DNA of 64,000 bases from Actinomyces viscosus (GCF_900637975.1 NZ_LR134477.1:2542001-2606000), one strand, 5' to 3'. Counted from the first letter of the stretch, positions 36,301 through 50,254 are shown. Program-made: numbers and translations. The notes: generated from the sequence alone by a model not told the origin.

Positions 36301-37686
36301 TCACTCCTCCCAGAAGCCGGCGACGTCGATCGCCCCGCCGGTGGCCTCGAAGTCGGCGCGCACCGCCTGGCGCAGACCGGCGTCGTGAAGCCAGTCCAGG
36401 GCGACGGCGGCCAGCCCGTAGGCGCCGTCGAGCGCGGCCGCGTCCCCGGTGGCCGCACCGGCGGCCTCGGTCATGGCGCGGGTGTGGAGGGCGACGTCGG
36501 GCCGGTCGGTGACCTTGATGAGCGGGTGGATGCCGGGCACGCGCTGGGAGACGTTGCCGAAGTCGGTGCCGGCGGCGATCGTCTCGGGCAGGACGCCGGC
36601 GGCCAGGGGGTCGCGGCCGCGCTCGCGCTGGGAGCGCACCCAGGAGGTGAGCAGGGGACCGTTGTCGCGCACGGGAACCTCGTTGCAGAACTCCGAGGTG
36701 AGGATCTCGACGCCGGTGCCGGTCATGAGGGCGGCGCCGTGGACGACCTCCTCGACCCGCTCGGCGATCTCCTTGAGGGTCTCGAGGTACTTGGAGCGCA
36801 CCATGATGGACAGCTCGGTGCGCTCGGGGATGATGTTGGGGACCTGGCCGCCGTCGGTGATGATGGCGTGGAGGCGGTCCATGGGGAGCATCTGCTGGCG
36901 CAGCAGGCCGATGCCGGTCAGGGCCAGGGTGGCCGCGTCCAGGGCGTTGCGGCCCATGAAGGGCTGGGAGGAGGCGTGGGCGGGCACGCCGTGGAAGACG
37001 ACGTCCAGGCGACGCACCCCGAGCCAGGTCTGGTGGGTGACGTCGTGGGCGTAGGAGTGGGTCTGGATGGCGGCGTCGACGCCGTCGAGCATGCCGCGCA
37101 CGGACAGGATCTCCTTGGCGGTCGAGTTCTCCTCGGCGGGCGTGGTCTGCAGGACGACGCGACCGGGCAGGGCGCCGGGGCGGGTGCGGGCCAGAGCGGC
37201 CAGGGCGAGGAAGGCGCCCACGGAGTTGGCGCACATGACGTTATGGCCGCAGCCGTGGCCGATGCCGGGCAGGGCGTCGTACTCGGCGAGGATCGCGATG
37301 GTGCCGGCCGGCTGTCCGGCGCCGTCGGTCTCCCCGGGGGTTCCGGAGAACTCGGCGCGCAGGGCGGTGTCCATGCCGTAGACGCCGACCTCGGGCTCGA
37401 TGCCGTGGCGGCGCAGGAGCGCGGCGACCGTGGCCACGGCGTGGTGCTCCTCGAAACCGGTCTCGGGGTGGTCGTGGATGTCGTGGGAGAGCTCGACGAT
37501 CTGCGGGGCCAGCTCGGCGACGGCCTCGGCCAGGGCGGCACGCAGGTCGGCGGGGGCGCCGGCATCATCGGGCAGTACCGCCGGTGGGCCGACGACGCCG
37601 CGGCGCTCCTCGGTCTCGGCGGCCATGCGCTCCTGGATGGCGCTGGAGGGGACGGTGGGGCGGGTGAGGTCATTCAGGTCGCGCAT
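36301..37686 (-). CDS. M20-family amidohydrolase (AbgB/aminobenzoyl-glutamate or indole-acetyl-type)
   Basis: 461 residues. Metal ligands follow the M20D pattern: DIHDHPETGFEEHHA, YDALPGIGHGCGHNVM, TPAEEN, and the lid-domain His in GVPAHASSQPFMGRNAL, with the late TDFGNVSQRVPG typical of AbgB-like amidohydrolases. Such enzymes hydrolyse N-acyl or N-aminobenzoyl amino acids in the cytoplasm; substrate unknown. Start ATG 37686; a start 36 bases upstream (MAGRQAAGHDGP) is also possible. Confidence 0.87.
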   Translation of the reverse strand: MRDLNDLTRPTVPSSAIQERMAAETEERRGVVGPPAVLPDDAGAPADLRAALAEAVAELAPQIVELSHDIHDHPETGFEEHHAVATVAALLRRHGIEPEVGVYGMDTALRAEFSGTPGETDGAGQPAGTIAILAEYDALPGIGHGCGHNVMCANSVGAFLALAALARTRPGALPGRVVLQTTPAEENSTAKEILSVRGMLDGVDAAIQTHSYAHDVTHQTWLGVRRLDVVFHGVPAHASSQPFMGRNALDAATLALTGIGLLRQQMLPMDRLHAIITDGGQVPNIIPERTELSIMVRSKYLETLKEIAERVEEVVHGAALMTGTGVEILTSEFCNEVPVRDNGPLLTSWVRSQRERGRDPLAAGVLPETIAAGTDFGNVSQRVPGIHPLIKVTDRPDVALHTRAMTEAAGAATGDAAALDGAYGLAAVALDWLHDAGLRQAVRADFEATGGAIDVAGFWEE

Positions 37687-37917
37687 GGGCCCATCATGCC
37701 CAGCCGCCTGTCGGCCCGCCATATCAATTCCCGCCCCGGTGCCGGTGGGGACATTCGTGCGGCGGATCGCCAGGCTCCACCTCAACAGCCCCTCCCGCCC
37801 AGCACGGGCGGGGACATGTCACGCCTGCGGGTGCAGGATTTCTGTCCCCGACGGCGTCGAATGTCCCCGGCTGGGCCGGGCCCGGCGCAGAGCAGGCCTC
37901 ACCACCTGCCTGCCGGC

Positions 37918-38160
37918 CATACTGCACGAGGGTCGGGGCGATGAGCCTGGGCCGCCGCATCTGGAGCACCCGCACTGCCCGCACTGCACGAGGGCCGGGG
38001 GGATTTCAAGCCACCCCACAGCAGGTCCGCGCCAGCGCTGCCCGCACTGCACGAGGTCTGGGGGCTACTGGAGGAGGTACGGGCGTACTCCACGAAGGTC
38101 CGGACCCCGTGCAGTGCGGTCATCCCCCGACCAGTACGACCCGGACCCCGTGCAGTAGCC
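37918..38160. repeat. Cluster of CTGCACGAGG palindromic repeats, family 2
   Basis: Five copies of a motif like ACTGCACGAGGTCTGGG: three forward (about 37921, 37984, 38047) and two inverted (ending about 38120 and 38157, as GGACCCCGTGCAGT). A single related copy (CCTCGTGCAGT) lies near 29035. The region between the M20 and efeB genes (37687-38257) holds no supported gene. Confidence 0.7.
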
Positions 38161-38257
38161 ACCGCAGGCCCCTCCCCCGACTCCCCCGGGCGCCGCGCCC
38201 AGTCCGCCGCTGATCTCCTCCGCATACTGCCTCTACCCAGGCCCGCCCGGCCGCCGC

Positions 38258-39412
38258 TCAGCTGAACAGCGAGGCGGCCACCATGGTGTCGCCCTTCTTG
38301 ATGCCCGGCGGGATCGCGAACAGGGCCGCGGCCTCGTGCTTGAGATACTCCTGGAGGGCGTCGCTCTTGGTCATGCGGTCCAGGATCGGGTAGAAGTTCG
38401 TGCGCGGGTCCCGCACGAAGGCGATGAAGAACAGCCCGGTCTGCAGCAGCCCCAGGGAGTCGGAGCCGTCGGTGTAGTTGTAGCCGCGGCGCAGCATCCG
38501 GCGTCCCTGGTTCTGCTCCGGTGAGACGACGGCGATGTGCGCGTCGGCCGGCACGAGCGTGTCCCCCTTGTCGTCCTTGGCCGCGTAGTCCACGGCCGTG
38601 AACTCCTCGGAGGACTTCGTGGGGTTGGCGATGCTCAGCGGCGCCCCGTAGCGCTTGTCGCGCCCCATGGTCTGCTCCTGCTCGATGAGCCGCAGCCGGT
38701 CCCACACCTCGGCGAGCATGCGGATGCGCCGCGCCACGTAGTAGGTGCCGCCGGTCATCCAGGACGCTGCGGCGTCGTCGCCGGACTGGACCCACAGGTG
38801 CTCGTTGAGCTGGTCGGCCGGGTCCTCGGCCTTGATGTTGTTGGTGCCGTCCTTGAAGCCAAAGAGGTTGCGCGGCGTCTCCTGGTCCACGGAGGTCGAC
38901 GACGTCCGCCCGTATCCGACCTGGCTCCACCTCAGGGCGGCGGTCCCGAAGGCGATGCGGGTGAGGTTGCGGATCGCGTGGACACACACCTGGGCGTCGT
39001 TGGAGCAGGCCTGGACGAGCAGATCGCCGTCGGACTGGGCGGCGTGAAGCTGGTCGCCGGAGAAGGAGGGCATGCCCTCCTTGAGGACGGCCGGCATCTT
39101 GTCGGCCAGGCCGAAGCGGTCGTTGCCCTCGGCGTCGACGAACAGGCTCCTGCCCACCCCGAAGGTGATGGTCAGCCCGTTGGGCTTGTAGCCCCAGGCC
39201 TCGCCGGTGTCCTTGGGCGGCAGCTGCTTGTTGGAGCTGGGCTGGCCGCCGATGAGCTCGCCGGCGGTCATCTGCTCGGCGGCCACGGCCCAGTCGGACA
39301 GGAGGGTCTTGAGCTCCTCGACGTCGGTGGTGGAGACGTCGAAGGCCGCGGTGAACATGTTGTCCTGGGCGGGGGTGGTGATCCCCGCCTGGTCGGCCGG
39401 CTTGCCACTCAC
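38258..39412 (-). CDS. efeB: Dyp-type heme peroxidase, EfeB-like
   Basis: 384 residues. DyP signatures: GFKDGTNNIK (distal Asp), HLWVQSGDDAAASWMTGGTYYVARRIRM, GAPLS, and the proximal-His/Arg region AHIAVVSPEQNQGRRMLRRGYNY. EfeB works with EfeU and EfeO in iron uptake. GTG start at 39410-39412 has an excellent AAGGAG six bases upstream, and that start gives no Tat signal, unlike typical EfeB. Third gene of the operon after efeO (44-bp gap). Confidence 0.88.
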   Translation of the reverse strand: MSGKPADQAGITTPAQDNMFTAAFDVSTTDVEELKTLLSDWAVAAEQMTAGELIGGQPSSNKQLPPKDTGEAWGYKPNGLTITFGVGRSLFVDAEGNDRFGLADKMPAVLKEGMPSFSGDQLHAAQSDGDLLVQACSNDAQVCVHAIRNLTRIAFGTAALRWSQVGYGRTSSTSVDQETPRNLFGFKDGTNNIKAEDPADQLNEHLWVQSGDDAAASWMTGGTYYVARRIRMLAEVWDRLRLIEQEQTMGRDKRYGAPLSIANPTKSSEEFTAVDYAAKDDKGDTLVPADAHIAVVSPEQNQGRRMLRRGYNYTDGSDSLGLLQTGLFFIAFVRDPRTNFYPILDRMTKSDALQEYLKHEAAALFAIPPGIKKGDTMVAASLFS

Positions 39413-39456
39413 TGCTGACTCCTTCCGGGGTGTCCGGATCGTTCTGACCGCGCGGC

Positions 39457-40272
39457 TCAGAGGACGGTTCCGACGACCTTGGACAGCGACTCGCTCAGGG
39501 CGTTGACGGCGTCGGAGAACTTGCGCTGCACGTCGGTGTAGGAGTTCTTGTCCGGGGCCTCGCCGGCGTCCTTCTGGACCGAGGCGATGGTGGAGTAGTC
39601 CTTGTAGGTCTTGCGGCCGTCAGCCGTCTCCCCGGTCGCCTGGGCCGCGACGAGGTCCTCGACGGCCTTGAACTGGGAGGTGATCTTCTCAGCGAGCTTG
39701 GCGTCCTTCTTCTTCATGAGGTCCTCGACATTGCCGTAGGCGACCTTGGCACCCTCGACGTTGGCCTGGAAGTCTTAGAGGTCGGTGCGGGAGAAGGTCT
39801 CCTCCTCGCCGACGATCTTGGTGGTGGCGACCTCCTCGAGGAGGGAGGAGGCCCCGTTGGCGACGTCCTCGAGCTCGAGCTCGAACTTCTTGCCGCCGGT
39901 GCCGGTGATGTTGCCGTAGACGAGGTCGTAGAGGGACTTGGTGTCGGTGTTGAGCTGGTCGGCGACCTTCTGGCGGGCGGCGTCAAGGTCACCGGCCTCC
40001 TTGAGCCCGAAGGACTCGGCGGCGCTGATGTCGATGGAGGCGCCCTTGGTGATCGTCAGCTGGGTGACGCCCTTGAGCTCGCCGACCATGTTGGGCTTGC
40101 AGGCGGCATAGTAGGTGCCCTCCTTGAGGGAGGTGGTGAGCTTCGTGGTGGTGCCGGGGCCGGAGGCGCCGCCCTTGGCGTTCCTGGGGTTGTCCGCGCA
40201 GGCGGCCAGCCCCAGGCCCATGGCGGTCAGGGGGAGGAGGGCCAGCACGTTGCGTCGCTTGATGGTGGGCAT
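39457..40272 (-). pseudogene. efeO: efeO iron-binding lipoprotein, interrupted by TAA
   Basis: Starts MPTIKRRNVLALLPLTAMG with lipobox LAAC, then an M75/EfeO domain (LKEGTYYAACKPNMVGELKGV). At 39775-39777 a TAA interrupts the same frame inside TDL*DFQANVEGAK; EfeO proteins usually have an aromatic residue there, so a Tyr/Trp codon probably mutated. The frame then continues to 39457. Translation would stop after 165 of about 271 residues. Real nonsense mutation or sequencing error cannot be told apart here. Confidence 0.85.
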
Positions 40273-40321
40273 GGTTTTCCTTCGTGAAGAGGTGGTGATG
40301 GGAGAAGGGTCTGCGGGGAGG

Positions 40322-41123
40322 TCAGGAGGCTTCGACGACGGCCTCGACCTGGCGGGGCGGTGAGAGCCACCGGCCCCGGATCTGGAGGGTGAGGAGCACC
40401 AGGGGCGGCACGATGTACAGGTTCCAGCCCACGACCTGCAGCACGGTGGGCTGGAGGTTGAGCTGGAACATGGCCTGGAGCAGCACGTAGAGCCAGTAGA
40501 GGGGCGAGGTGCTGGCCGGCAGGTGGGTGGACAGGTCCCAGGCGTGGTTCATGATGCCGGGCAGGACGCCGGCCTCCTGGAGGTCGCCGACGCCGTAGGC
40601 GACGATGCCCGCAGCGACGACGACCAGGAAGTATCCGGTGGTGGCGAAGAAGACGCGGAAGTTGATGCGCACCGCGCCCTGGTAGATGAGAAAGCCGAGT
40701 GCAACGGCCAGGACGAGGCCGGTGACGACGCCCGCCGTGGTCTGCATGACGGAGCTCTCGATGCTGGAGCGCACGGTGGCCCAGATGAACAGGGCGGTCT
40801 CGACTTCTTCACGGCCGACGGCGACGATGGCGATCCACACGACGCCCCAGCCGGAGCCGCCCCCGGCGAGGGTCCTGGCCAGTGAGCCCTCCAGCTCACC
40901 CTTGAGCTCGCGGGCGTTCCTGCCCATCCAGAAGATCATCCAAGTCACCAGGCCGACGGCGCCGACGGACAGCGGAATGAGTGCGGCCAGACCAATACCC
41001 GCCCACAGCTTGGGCAGGGCGTCGCGCCGACCGGATTTAATCAGGTAGGCGATGATAATCGCTGACAACGAGGACGGCCTCTAAACCCTCCCGTAAGGCA
41101 ATAAGCAGGTTGGCGAGAAACAC
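40322..41123 (-). pseudogene. efeU: efeU ferrous/ferric iron permease, frameshifted near the 5' end
   Basis: From about 41123 the minus strand reads VFLANLLIALREGLEAVLVV, the first helix with the REGLE iron motif of FTR1/EfeU. At 41064-41070 one extra base shifts the frame; the rest (SAIIIAYLIKSGRRDALPK.., second motif GREEVETALFIW, several helices) is open to 40322. Without the first helix and its glutamates the permease should not work. A DtxR-like box lies 40 bases upstream. Confidence 0.85.
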
Positions 41124-41162
41124 ACGCCTCCATGTCACGAATCAGTGTCTGACCTCTGCAAC

Positions 41163-41181
41163 CAAGGTAAGCCTAGCCTGT
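41163..41181 (-). promoter_or_regulatory. DtxR/IdeR-type iron box upstream of efeU
   Basis: CAAGGTAAGCCTAGCCTGT agrees with the DtxR consensus TTAGGTTAGCCTAACCTAA at 13 of 19 positions, including the AGGT-AGCCTA-CCT core. It sits directly upstream of efeU, fitting iron repression of the operon. Confidence 0.7.
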
Positions 41182-41759
41182 AGATGTCTGATGACCAAGA
41201 CGACGGATTCGTCGTAGTCGCATTGGAGGAACGCAGGTGATGCCGATTTCAGAAATCCATGACGGCTATGAATCGCTCTTTAATCTATCTATCGGAAGCC
41301 TCGATTCTGCGCCTACTATTGAACGAGGATTATTCATGGCAGTCTCCGCCACCTTTCTTGAACTGCGATGGGTCTGCGGACTCTGGTGTCCACAGAAATG
41401 ACATTGAAGCGGTCATGGCGGGTGCGGCGCTGGTGAATTGTTGGAATTACGCCGATCCGTCAACTCGAATCCAGGTGCTGAGGCCCCAGTGTCATTTCTG
41501 TGGACACGACAGCGGCATGACCTGGGCCCTCCGGGTGACTCTTGGCCGCTGAGTCCCGCCGTGAGCGTTGCGCTCGGGAGCCAGGCTCCGGTTCGAGCCT
41601 TCAAGGTACGGACTCGGCGTCTCCGTTACCCCCTTCGAACGCGGTGTCCCCTGCACCCACCAAGGGCAGGATCACCCATGGCCGGCCACGTGAATAGGCC
41701 TACCCGAGCGGAAGGGAAGTCCTCGAGAAAGGAGCACGCTCTCGAGAACCGAGGAAAGC
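41182..41759. other. Gene-poor region with an inverted-repeat element
   Basis: About 580 bases with no supported gene. ORFs of 60-140 codons are present but none has a ribosome site or recognisable product. Contains the inverted repeat at 41386-41508. Confidence 0.5.
41386..41508. repeat. 123-bp element bounded by perfect 18-bp inverted repeats
   Basis: GTGTCCACAGAAATGACA at 41386-41403 is matched by its reverse complement at 41491-41508, with 87 bases between. No target duplication or coding capacity is obvious; could be a miniature transposable element or a binding-site pair. Confidence 0.7.
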
Positions 41760-41797
41760 GGGCGGTGCGCAGGTGGAACCCAACCTGCACACCGCCC
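41760..41797 (-). terminator. Terminator hairpin of the lac operon
   Basis: 15-bp stem with one mismatch (41760-41774 with 41783-41797), 90 bp beyond the symporter stop codon. Confidence 0.65.
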
Positions 41798-41886
41798 GGG
41801 GAGCACGGGCGGGGGCCCTGGCGTCACTGTCCGCTTCGCCCCCGTCTCACCCCCGCCCGCGAGTCATGACGGCGGTTTTCACGGCC

Positions 41887-46760
<4,874 letters not shown>

Positions 46761-46783
46761 TCAACCTCGGAGGAGGAATGGTA

Positions 46784-46797
46784 TGGTAACGTCACCA
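46784..46797. promoter_or_regulatory. LacI-type operator 2
   Basis: TGGTAACGTCACCA shares the same palindromic frame (TGnT-ACGT-AnCA) and lies 79 bases (centre to centre about 92) from operator 1, between the divergent lacZ and regulator genes; suited to looping or joint control. Confidence 0.65.
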
Positions 46798-46844
46798 CGA
46801 AGTCAGGCTGAGGATACCCCTGACAATCCTGATAACCTCGCGTC

Positions 46845-47870
46845 ATGCCAGGGCGGAGCCGGGGCGCACAGGGAGCGCCGTCGATGAGCGATGTGGCTCG
46901 CCTAGCCGGCGTCTCGGCCCAGACGGTCTCGCGCGTGGCGGCCGGTTCGGAGCACGTCCGGCCCGATACCCGCGAGCGGGTCCTGCGGGCGATGAACCAG
47001 CTCGGCTACACCCCCAACCGTGCCGCGCAGGCCCTGCGCCGAGGCTCCTTCAAGGCGATCGGCGTGCTGACCCAGCAGATCCAGCGCACCGGAGAGGCCC
47101 TGACCACGGCGGGAGTGCTGGAGGCCGCCACTACCGCCGACTACGCCGTCAACCTCGTCCAGGTGGAGCGTCCCGCCTCCGACGACCTGCGCGAGGCTGT
47201 CTACCGGCTCTCCCACCAGGCCATCGACGGGCTCGTCGTCGTACAGGCCGGCAAGGCCGGGCGCGAGCACCTGGTCCTGCCGCCCGCGATGCCGGTGGCG
47301 GTCTCGGACTCCACGCTCGTGGACTACTACCCCTCGGCCAGCGCCGACCAGGCCGGCGGGGTGCGCGACGCCGTCGAGCACCTTCTGGGGCTGGGGCACC
47401 GCACCGTCCACCACGTGTGCGGCCCCGAGGACTCCCAGTCCAGCCTCGTTCGCCGAGCCACCTGGGCCCGCTGCCTGCAGGAGGCGGGTCGGGAGGTTCC
47501 CGAGCCGGTGCCCGGCGGCTGGGAGGCCGCCGCGGGCTACGAGGCCGGCCTGCGCCTGGCCGCTGACCCGGAGGTGACGGCCGTCTTCTGCGCCAACGAC
47601 GAACTGGCCCTGGGGCTCATCCGGGCCATGCACGAGCAGGGCAGGCGCGTGCCGCAGGACGTCTCGGTCGTCGGCTTCGACGGCCTGGCCGTGGGGGAGT
47701 TCAGCTTCCCGCCGCTGACCACCGTGCGCCAGGACTTCAAGCGCCACGGCCGCGAGATGGTGGGGCTGGTGCTGGAGCAGGCGGCCTCCGGGACGATGGA
47801 CGGCAGCCGCAGCATCGTCATCCCCACCGAGCTCATCGTGCGCGGCTCGACCGCCCCGCCGGCCACCTAG
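46845..47870 (+). CDS. LacI-family transcriptional regulator
   Basis: 341 residues from ATG 46845. HTH and hinge MSDVARLAGVSAQTVSRVAAGSEHVRPDTRERVLRAM..GYTPNRAAQALRRG, then a periplasmic-binding-protein-like sensor domain with VFCANDELALGLI, VGFDG and PPLTTVRQDF. Divergent from lacZ and flanked by matching operators, so it most likely represses the lac genes until a galactoside binds. ATG 46884 has a better ribosome site (GGGAG) and would give 328 residues. Confidence 0.9.
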   Translation: MPGRSRGAQGAPSMSDVARLAGVSAQTVSRVAAGSEHVRPDTRERVLRAMNQLGYTPNRAAQALRRGSFKAIGVLTQQIQRTGEALTTAGVLEAATTADYAVNLVQVERPASDDLREAVYRLSHQAIDGLVVVQAGKAGREHLVLPPAMPVAVSDSTLVDYYPSASADQAGGVRDAVEHLLGLGHRTVHHVCGPEDSQSSLVRRATWARCLQEAGREVPEPVPGGWEAAAGYEAGLRLAADPEVTAVFCANDELALGLIRAMHEQGRRVPQDVSVVGFDGLAVGEFSFPPLTTVRQDFKRHGREMVGLVLEQAASGTMDGSRSIVIPTELIVRGSTAPPAT

Positions 47871-47936
47871 GACTGCCGTGAGCGCAAGGGCCGCTCAGTG
47901 GTGCGCGCGGACACGGCGGTCGCCGCTTCGTTCTGC

Positions 47937-48806
47937 TCAGTCCGGCTCAGTCTCCCCTTCGGGCAGGAGCATGGAGGCGCCCAGGGCGAAGGGGAACCCG
48001 GGCTTGAGGATGCACTGGATGACCGGCTGGGCCATCTCCAGGACGCTGTCGGCGTCGAGCCCCTCCTCACCGTCGAGGCCGGCCTCGGCCACGAGATCGG
48101 CGTAGGGGACGGTGAGGTCGAGCAGGGACATGCCGTCGCGGTGGGTGGCGGCGTCCCAGGCGCCGCCCTCCATCTCCTGGAGGGTGCCCAGGTGGAAGCT
48201 CATGACACCGCGGTCGTCGACCTGCGCGGGCACGGACAGGATGTGGTGCGGCTCGGGGTCGCGCGGCGCGCGCAGGGTGAACAGGATGATGCCGCCGTCG
48301 CGGGCGGCGCGCAGCATGATGCGGCCGATGTGGATGCCGAAGCTGACGACGTCGAAGACCCCCTCCATGGCCTCCTCGTAGCTCAGCGGCGCCTCCAAGG
48401 GGACGGGGGCGCCGTCGCCGGGGTCGTTGATGGCGCGGCGGCCCGACGGCGTCGCGGCCTTGAGCAGCAGAAGGCGCCCGGAGTCGGTGAGGGTGCCGGT
48501 CTCGACGTGCTCCTGCCAGCCGGCCGGGGCCTCGGCCGGGCCGGGCTCGGACTCCACCAGGCCCATCCCCAGGACGCTGGACAGGTCGGTGCCGTCGGCG
48601 GGCCGGTGCCAGGTGATGGTGGCGTCGTCGTGCCAGATGGGGACGACGCCGTTGAAGGGGATGCCGAAGCGCACGTGCTCTCGACCGCCGTCAACTGGGC
48701 GGGAGTCGTCGCGGTGGTTGGTGCGCCGGCCGGCCCGATCTGCCGGGTCGGTACTGCCGGCGCTGCTGGCGCTGTCTTCCTGCGGTCCTGCCAGGTACTC
48801 GCTCAT
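47937..48806 (-). CDS. Conserved-looking cytoplasmic protein, unknown
   Basis: 289 residues. The first 45 or so are low-complexity and charged; from HVRFGIPFNGVVPIWHDD onward the protein looks folded, alpha/beta, with no helix of membrane type and no catalytic motif I recognise. It ends in an acidic tail (LLPEGETEPD). It is convergent with the lacI-type gene (66-bp gap). Function not assignable. Confidence 0.7.
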   Translation of the reverse strand: MSEYLAGPQEDSASSAGSTDPADRAGRRTNHRDDSRPVDGGREHVRFGIPFNGVVPIWHDDATITWHRPADGTDLSSVLGMGLVESEPGPAEAPAGWQEHVETGTLTDSGRLLLLKAATPSGRRAINDPGDGAPVPLEAPLSYEEAMEGVFDVVSFGIHIGRIMLRAARDGGIILFTLRAPRDPEPHHILSVPAQVDDRGVMSFHLGTLQEMEGGAWDAATHRDGMSLLDLTVPYADLVAEAGLDGEEGLDADSVLEMAQPVIQCILKPGFPFALGASMLLPEGETEPD

Positions 48807-48881
48807 GAACGCAGCCTATTGCTCACCGGGACCCAGGAGGAACCGGATGCGCCGTGCGGAGAACAGAGGAGGCCGCCTCGC

Positions 48882-48951
48882 CGTGGACGCACCATCGGGC
48901 CCGGCGACTCATCTGTGAGGGTCAGCCCGCGAGCCCTATGGTGCGTCCACG
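48882..48951. repeat. Palindromic repeat, family 1, copy B
   Basis: 14-bp stem (48882-48895 with 48938-48951) enclosing GGGCCCGGCGACTCA and GTCAGCCCGCG blocks shared with copy A at 36188-36263. Confidence 0.75.
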
Positions 48952-49003
48952 ACGCCCGACGGACTTCCGCAACCCGACCCACAACACCTAGCCCTACGCA
49001 GCC

Positions 49004-49474
49004 CTACGCCGCCCCGCTGCGGTGAGTCCAGTCCACACTGCCCTCCTCATAGGCGCCCTTGTCCAGCAGGGACGTGAGCGGGAGGTCGGACAGCGCCTGC
49101 ACGAAGGCCTCGGAGGCGTGCGCCATCGTCGACTCGACGAGCGCGATGCTGCGGTCCAGGTGCGCCGACGGCGGGAAGATGCTGCGGGCCAGCTCGGGCG
49201 TGGTGGCCGGCGCCTCGATGCTCTCCATGACGGTGAAGACGTCGCCGAAGGTCAGCTCCTCGACCGGGCGGGCCAGGGTGAAGCCGCCCTCGCGGCCCGG
49301 GCTGGCCTCCACCAGGCCGGCCACCACCAGGGTGCGCAGGACCTTCTTGAGGTAGGAGTCCGATACCCCGAGGATGCTCGCCAGAGTGCTGCTGGCGACC
49401 GGACGGCGCCCTTCTTGCAGGGCGAGCATCAGGACGACGAAGACCGCCTGCTCAGTGCTGCGGTTCATCTTCAT
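49004..49474 (-). CDS. Rrf2-family transcriptional regulator without Fe-S cysteines
   Basis: 156 residues. Winged HTH: TEQAVFVVLMLALQEG, STLASILGVSDSYLKKVLRTLVVAGLVEASPGREGGFTLARP, the standard Rrf2 layout. No Cys at all, so it is not an iron-sulfur sensor like IscR or NsrR; it resembles YwnA/YwgB-type members paired with NAD-binding proteins. It lies 61 bp downstream of such a gene on the same strand, suggesting that it regulates its own operon. Confidence 0.9.
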   Translation of the reverse strand: MKMNRSTEQAVFVVLMLALQEGRRPVASSTLASILGVSDSYLKKVLRTLVVAGLVEASPGREGGFTLARPVEELTFGDVFTVMESIEAPATTPELARSIFPPSAHLDRSIALVESTMAHASEAFVQALSDLPLTSLLDKGAYEEGSVDWTHRSGAA

Positions 49475-49535
49475 GAGACGCGCTCTCCTTCTCCAGCTCC
49501 TCCGCGGTTCTCCGGGTCACTGGCGATCACTGCGA

Positions 49536-50144
49536 TCACTGCCGAGCCAGGTGGCCGCGCAGCCCGGAGACCATTGTCGCCGCCACATCCTCCACCCGCT
49601 CGGGTGCGAACCGGGAGGAGAACAGTCCCAGGAACTTGAACAGGGGCACCATCCGGGCCAGGGCGTCACTGCGCCCGGCGCCGTAGAGCACCGTGGGCTC
49701 GACGCTGACGAGCGGCACCGAGGAGGCGGCGAGCTCGGCCAGGACCTGCTTCTTGATGCGGGTGAAGGACCCCGGCCCTAGCCGGCCGCCCACGGCGCCC
49801 ATCGCCAGGGCCCCTCGCTCCTCGGCCAGGCGGCGCATGGCCCGAGCGGGCCGGGCGTTGATGTCCTCAAGAGCCTGCGGGTCCTTGTCGGGCCGGCCCA
49901 GGAAGTCGACGATGGTGTCGAAGCGCTCGGGAAGGACCCCCGCAAGGGACTCGTAGGAGCGGGCGTCCGCGGCGATGTTGCGCACCCGGGGGTCGGTGAG
50001 CTCGTTGCGCCCGGAGCTCGACACCACCAGGAGCTGTGCGTGGGGGTCCGCCGCGAGCCACTGGCGTGTCACCTCCCGGCCGAGGTAGCCGTTGCCTCCG
50101 AGCAGGACGTGCGTCGTGTTGTCGGTCGTGTTGTCAGCAGTCAT
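49536..50144 (-). CDS. NAD(P)-binding SDR-like protein
   Basis: 202 residues. N-terminal Rossmann motif VLLGGNGYLGREV, later FDTIVDFLGRPDKDP, and a reduced C-terminus (VEPTVLYGAGRSDALARM) typical of atypical, non-catalytic or NmrA-like short-chain dehydrogenase relatives. Often linked to Rrf2 or HxlR regulators as electrophile or redox responders. Operator-like palindromes precede it. Confidence 0.83.
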   Translation of the reverse strand: MTADNTTDNTTHVLLGGNGYLGREVTRQWLAADPHAQLLVVSSSGRNELTDPRVRNIAADARSYESLAGVLPERFDTIVDFLGRPDKDPQALEDINARPARAMRRLAEERGALAMGAVGGRLGPGSFTRIKKQVLAELAASSVPLVSVEPTVLYGAGRSDALARMVPLFKFLGLFSSRFAPERVEDVAATMVSGLRGHLARQ

Positions 50145-50176
50145 GTTCCTGTCCTCATCTCACTCATCGTATTAGC

Positions 50177-50196
50177 GATGTTAAACATCTATAGAT
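50177..50196. promoter_or_regulatory. Palindromes upstream of the NAD-binding protein/Rrf2 pair
   Basis: GATGTTAAACATC (50177-50189) and the overlapping ATCTATAGAT (50187-50196) are palindromic, in an AT-rich promoter stretch 33-52 bases before the ATG. Good candidates for the Rrf2 operator. Confidence 0.5.
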
Positions 50197-50254
50197 ATAG
50201 CGTATCCACGTATTGCGCGGGCGGCAAGCCCGGATCCGGCAATGGTCGAGTGAC

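Noticed and set aside
35863..37944. 693-codon plus-strand frame opposite the M20 amidohydrolase
   Set aside because: Shadow frame; M20 metal-ligand motifs lie on the minus strand.
41259..41552. 97-codon ORF across the inverted-repeat element
   Set aside because: No ribosome site; spans both arms of the repeat; no recognisable product.
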